Below, piece after piece: positions 13,431-15,566 of a DNA stretch of 15,566 nucleotides (positions are counted from its first letter, which is position 1; every line of letters starts with the position of its first letter). The stretch covers positions 1-15,566 of the forward strand of contig JADGQE010000028.1 of the NCBI GenBank assembly GCA_017882055.1, read 5' to 3'. This stretch comes from Thermoflexales bacterium (lineage in GTDB: Bacteria > Chloroflexota > Anaerolineae > Fen-1058). Both the position numbers and the translations under genes were made by a program. The notes below the pieces were generated by a model that ran no database searches, was not told the origin of the DNA, and saw only the letters and a program-made list of their open reading frames with translations.

Positions 13431-13486
13431 TTGAGCGTTCAGCATTCAGCAATTAGTTTTCAGTGGTCGGTTTTCAGTTGACCACT
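13431..13486. repeat. Degenerate heptamer repeat cluster, TTCAGCA type, with hairpin
   Basis: Eight 7-bp units in exact register: TTGAGCG, TTCAGCA, TTCAGCA, ATTAGTT, TTCAGTG, GTCGGTT, TTCAGTT, GACCACT. The end of the cluster carries a perfect 7-bp inverted repeat, AGTGGTC (13462-13468) with GACCACT (13480-13486), over an 11-nt loop. It starts 2 bases after the CBS stop codon and could end that transcript. Confidence 0.8.
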
Positions 13487-13541
13487 TGCCCGAGTAACCA
13501 CGCGAAGCGGCCCGTTGATCCTACTTGCTTCTGGAGGCGTG

Positions 13542-15002
13542 ATGTCTAGTTTCGGTGACATGAATCCCGATGAGTTTAGAAAGTACGGCAAGCAATTGAT
13601 CGATTGGATCGCCGATTATCTTGAGCAGCCCGATCGGTATCCGGTGCTGTCACGCGTCGAGCCGGGCGAAGTGAAATCGCAGCTGCCGTCCGCGCCGCCC
13701 GCGTCACCCGAATCAATGGAGGCCATCCTGGCCGATTTCGACAACATCATCGTACCGGGACTTACACACTGGAATAATCCCGGTTTCTTTGCCTACTTTG
13801 GCGTGAGTGGACCGCTGCCGGGCGTGCTGGCTGAAATGCTGAGTGCCGGAATCAACGTCAATGCCATGATGTGGCGGACATCGCCATCCGCGACCGAACT
13901 CGAAGAAGTGGTGATGAATTGGCTGCGGCAAATGGTCGGTTTGCCGGATTCATTCGAAGGCGTGATTATGGACACGGCTTCGATCTCGACGCTGACGGCG
14001 GTGGCCGCGGCACGCGAAGCGTTGAATCTACGTATTCGTGAAGAAGGCATGGCGGGTCGGTCGGATCTGCCGCGCTTGCGAATGTACACTTCGGAGCAAT
14101 CGCATTCGTCAGTCGAGAAAGCGGGCCTCGTGCTCGGCATTGGCCAGGCAGGCGTGCGCAAGATCGAAGTCGACTCGGAATTTCGCATGAGGCCCGATCG
14201 TCTGGCGGCGGCGATCGCGGAAGATCGCGCCAGGGGTTGGCTGCCGTTCTTTGTGTGTGCGACTGTCGGCACGACTTCGACGACGAGCATCGATCCCGTT
14301 CCGGCGATAGCCGACATTTGCGAACGTGAAGAGCTGTGGCTGCACGTCGACGGCGCGTATGGCGGCAGTGCGGCCATTGTGCCGGAGATGCGGCACGTGT
14401 TAGACGGAGCCGAGCGTGCCGATTCAATCGTCATCAATCCACACAAGTGGATGTTTACGCAGGTCGATTTTTCGGCGTATTACACCCGCCATCCCGATAT
14501 TCAAAAACGCGCCTTCAGCATCTTGCCCGAATACTTGCGCACGACTGAAGGCGATGCGCATGCCGTCAAGAACTTCATGGATTACGGTGTGCAGCTAGGG
14601 CGGCGCTTCCGCGCTTTGAAGTTCTGGTTCATCGTGCGGACCTTCGGCGTCGACGGATTGATCGAGCGCATCCGCGAGCACATCCGCATGGCGCATTGCC
14701 TGGCCGAATGGATTGATGCCTCATCCGACTTTGAACGAGTTGCACCGGTGCCGTTTAGTACGGTCTGTTTCCGTGCTGTTCCGAAGAACGTGCCCGAATC
14801 CCAGTGGGGGGCGCTGAATGAAAAATTAATGGCTGCGGTGAACGCGACCGGCGAAGTGTTTTTGTCACATACCAAACTCAATGGCTTCTACATCATTCGA
14901 TTGGCCATCGGCAACATTCGCACCGAAGAGAAGCATGTACGGCGCGCGTGGGAGTTGCTGAATGCGGAATGCGGAAAGTTGAGTGCGGAATATGCGGTAT
15001 GA
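13542..15002 (+). CDS. Group II PLP-dependent aromatic-L-amino-acid decarboxylase
   Basis: A 486-residue cytoplasmic fold-type I enzyme. The Schiff-base Lys302 lies in INPHKWMFT. His188 in EQSHSS should stack on the PLP ring, and Asp270 in HVDGAYGG binds the pyridine N. FFAYFGVSGPLPGVLAEML (residues 82-100) and WNNPGFFAYF are typical of AADC-type proteins. Tyr331 in PEYLRT matches the catalytic-loop Tyr that protonates the quinonoid, so decarboxylation to an amine is expected rather than the aldehyde-synthase variant with Phe. Tryptophan, tyrosine, phenylalanine or DOPA are possible substrates and cannot be separated here. The ATG at 13542 was chosen because GGAGG lies four bases upstream; a longer frame from 13515 lacks a site. 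The last 12-13 residues, from about NAECGKL on, are encoded by a heptamer repeat and replace whatever tail the gene once had. Confidence 0.92.
   Translation: MSSFGDMNPDEFRKYGKQLIDWIADYLEQPDRYPVLSRVEPGEVKSQLPSAPPASPESMEAILADFDNIIVPGLTHWNNPGFFAYFGVSGPLPGVLAEMLSAGINVNAMMWRTSPSATELEEVVMNWLRQMVGLPDSFEGVIMDTASISTLTAVAAAREALNLRIREEGMAGRSDLPRLRMYTSEQSHSSVEKAGLVLGIGQAGVRKIEVDSEFRMRPDRLAAAIAEDRARGWLPFFVCATVGTTSTTSIDPVPAIADICEREELWLHVDGAYGGSAAIVPEMRHVLDGAERADSIVINPHKWMFTQVDFSAYYTRHPDIQKRAFSILPEYLRTTEGDAHAVKNFMDYGVQLGRRFRALKFWFIVRTFGVDGLIERIREHIRMAHCLAEWIDASSDFERVAPVPFSTVCFRAVPKNVPESQWGALNEKLMAAVNATGEVFLSHTKLNGFYIIRLAIGNIRTEEKHVRRAWELLNAECGKLSAEYAV
14960..15001. repeat. Degenerate heptamer repeat inside the decarboxylase 3' end, GAATGCG type
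   Basis: Six 7-bp units in register: GAATGCG, GAATGCG, GAAAGTT, GAGTGCG, GAATATG, CGGTATG. They code for the final residues (AECGKLSAEYAV) and supply part of the TGA stop. This is repeat DNA read as protein. Confidence 0.75.
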
Positions 15003-15021
15003 TGGGTGAAGCTTGACGTTC

Positions 15022-15060
15022 AAGCGAGCGCGGCGGTTAAGAATCGTCTGCGCTCGTTTT
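15022..15060 (+). terminator. Rho-independent terminator of the decarboxylase transcript
   Basis: AAGCGAGCGC (15022-15031) pairs with GCGCTCGTTT (15050-15059), with one G-U pair, over an 18-nt loop. The pairing runs into a TTTTGTTG tract. It begins 20 bases after the decarboxylase stop and overlaps the 3' end of the convergent small gene, whose stop codon lies in the loop. Confidence 0.65.
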
Positions 15061-15240
15061 GTTGCCCGTGGTTGAATCCGAATTCTTAGCTGGACGCTCG
15101 CGTTCGCGCGGCAGCTGTTGCTTGCGCGCACGGCGACTGGCAATTGCGATGATGATGATGGCGACGACGAGCGGCAGGCAGTACAGCAGCAACTCGTCGA
15201 GGATGCCGGCGGAACCGTGAGCGAGCAGCGAATGGAGCAT
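15037..15240 (-). CDS. Small single-pass membrane protein, unknown function
   Basis: A 67-residue protein, MLHSLLAHG at the start. It has one strong hydrophobic helix (about residues 17-34, LLLYCLPLVVAIIIIAIA) followed by a basic stretch, SRRARKQQ, and a charged Ser/Asp/Thr tail. The charge pattern suggests the N-terminus outside and the tail in the cytoplasm. I do not recognise a named family; similar short membrane proteins occur in Chloroflexota, from memory and unverified. The ATG at 15240 was chosen because the longer frame up to 15294 only adds 18 residues encoded by the TACGCAA-type repeat. No ribosome-binding site is seen before either start. The stop lies within the convergent terminator of the decarboxylase. 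Confidence 0.55.
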   Translation of the reverse strand: MLHSLLAHGSAGILDELLLYCLPLVVAIIIIAIASRRARKQQLPRERERPAKNSDSTTGNKTSADDS

Positions 15241-15250
15241 GGTGTCAATC

Positions 15251-15301
15251 GTATTGCGTGCTGCGTATTGCGTAAACCAATCACGCACCACCACTACGCA
15301 G
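15251..15301. repeat. Degenerate heptamer repeat cluster, TACGCAA type, second copy
   Basis: Four units in 7-bp register, GTATTGC, GTGCTGC, GTATTGC, GTAAACC (15251-15278), are followed by CACGCA and TACGCA in the opposite orientation (15282-15300). It is the same unit family and head-to-head layout as 1694-1808. It lies between the small membrane gene and the trans-sulfuration remnant, and touches the stop codon of the latter. Confidence 0.75.
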
Positions 15302-15398
15302 CCGTGAGTGCTTGCTGCAAATCCGCGATCAAATCAGCCACGTTTTCGATGCCGACGGATAAGCGAATCAGCGTCGGATCGACTTCGAGCGGCGAGTT
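15294..15398 (-). pseudogene. 3' remnant of a cystathionine gamma-lyase/gamma-synthase family gene
   Basis: The minus strand encodes SPLEVDPTLIRLSVGIE then NVADLIADLQQALTAA and a TAG stop at 15294-15296. The text LIRLSVGIENVxDLIADLxQAL is the characteristic C-terminus of the Cys/Met-metabolism PLP family (MetB, MetC, gamma-lyase), including the substrate-carboxylate Arg in RLSVG. Only about 33 codons remain. Upstream, a TAA at 15399-15401 closes the same frame and unrelated protein text begins. The rest of this roughly 390-residue enzyme is therefore missing, through a deletion, an insertion or an assembly joint. Together with CBS it would have formed a reverse trans-sulfuration pair. Confidence 0.75.
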
Positions 15399-15566
15399 TT
15401 AGGCAGAGGCGTGTTTAGATAGTTTGCTGGCCTTTAGCAGCAGGCGCAAGGCTTCATTCACTGCTTTATCGTCAGGGAAGGCTTTGGCAATGTCGGGTTC
15501 AAGTACAATCACATTATTCCCGATTCGGTGCTTGGGATCAAAGCGACCTCTGGGCAAAATGGGCAG
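15399..15566 (-). CDS. Short unrecognised protein, C-terminal 55 residues only
   Basis: This frame is open to the window edge on the minus strand and stops with TAA at 15399-15401. The visible text includes PRGRFDPKHRIGNNVIVLEP, then DIAKAFPDDKAVNEALRLLL and KASKLSKHASA. It resembles short proteins with an IVLEPDVAxxFPxxxAVNxALRxLL pattern, often seen as hypothetical genes in Chloroflexota and cyanobacteria and sometimes suspected to be antitoxin-like. That resemblance is from memory and unverified. The N-terminus lies outside the window. Its stop codon is in the same frame as the trans-sulfuration remnant that follows, which marks the joint between unrelated sequences. Confidence 0.6.
   Translation of the reverse strand: MPILPRGRFDPKHRIGNNVIVLEPDIAKAFPDDKAVNEALRLLLKASKLSKHASA

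Noticed and set aside
13478..13506. TTGACC as a -35 for the decarboxylase
   Set aside because: No -10-like hexamer occurs at 16-18 bases, so no promoter is called.
13793..14446. A 217-residue minus-strand frame opposite the decarboxylase
   Set aside because: Low-complexity Ser/Arg/Pro text with no domain. It is the antisense of a well-conserved enzyme gene.
15118..15402. A 94-residue plus-strand frame at the right end
   Set aside because: It runs antisense through the small membrane gene, the heptamer repeat and the trans-sulfuration remnant. No start signal or family.

Overview
The window looks like a piece of a Chloroflexota chromosome, most likely an Anaerolineae-type uncultured lineage. 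This is inferred from the style of the gene products, not proved. The clues are lipoproteins with long Pro/Thr tethers behind the lipobox, a LysM-plus-PA14 secreted protein, a DsbA-cyclophilin fusion, moderately high GC, and intergenic spaces packed with short palindromic and degenerate heptamer repeats. No rRNA, tRNA, CRISPR array or intact transposase gene was found. Every gene-free gap is shorter than 300 bases.

Layout. 1-636: 3' part of a KAS III (FabH) gene with an unusual basic tail, closed by a strong terminator. 684-876: a non-coding, hairpin-rich segment with MITE-like imperfect ends. 913-2654 (minus): uppP followed by a PstS-like binding lipoprotein, joined by a heptamer repeat that has become part of the second reading frame. 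2892-4184 (minus): a surface foldase lipoprotein, DsbA-like plus cyclophilin. 4417-6787 (minus): an apparent operon of a glycoside-hydrolase-like lipoprotein, a one-cysteine glutaredoxin-like protein and an alpha/beta hydrolase. 7006-8010 (plus): a membrane-anchored epoxide-hydrolase-type enzyme. 8071-10307 (minus): a Wzz-type chain-length protein and a sugar-nucleotide epimerase overlapping by one base, behind a near-consensus promoter. 10515-11795 (minus): a LysM2-PA14x2 secreted protein. 12022-15002 (plus): cystathionine beta-synthase, then a group II PLP-dependent aromatic amino acid decarboxylase. 15037-15566 (minus): a small membrane protein, a 3' remnant of a cystathionine gamma-lyase/synthase, and the end of an unrecognised short gene.

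Much of the window concerns the cell envelope and surface: lipid-carrier recycling (UppP), polysaccharide chain-length control and sugar-nucleotide supply, extracytoplasmic folding, cell-wall-bound carbohydrate-recognition modules and a surface glycosidase. The right part concerns sulfur amino acids. CBS and a gamma-family trans-sulfuration enzyme would form a pathway pair, but only about 33 codons of the second remain here.

The most striking feature is not a gene. At least five intergenic clusters consist of degenerate tandem 7-bp units kept in exact 7-bp register. Four different unit families occur (TACGCAA, AGAAGTT, TTCAGCA and GAATGCG types). Several clusters are arranged head-to-head or contain a hairpin, and at least two have been absorbed into the ends of neighbouring reading frames. 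They resemble the heptameric STRR repeats known from cyanobacteria and deserve genome-wide analysis.
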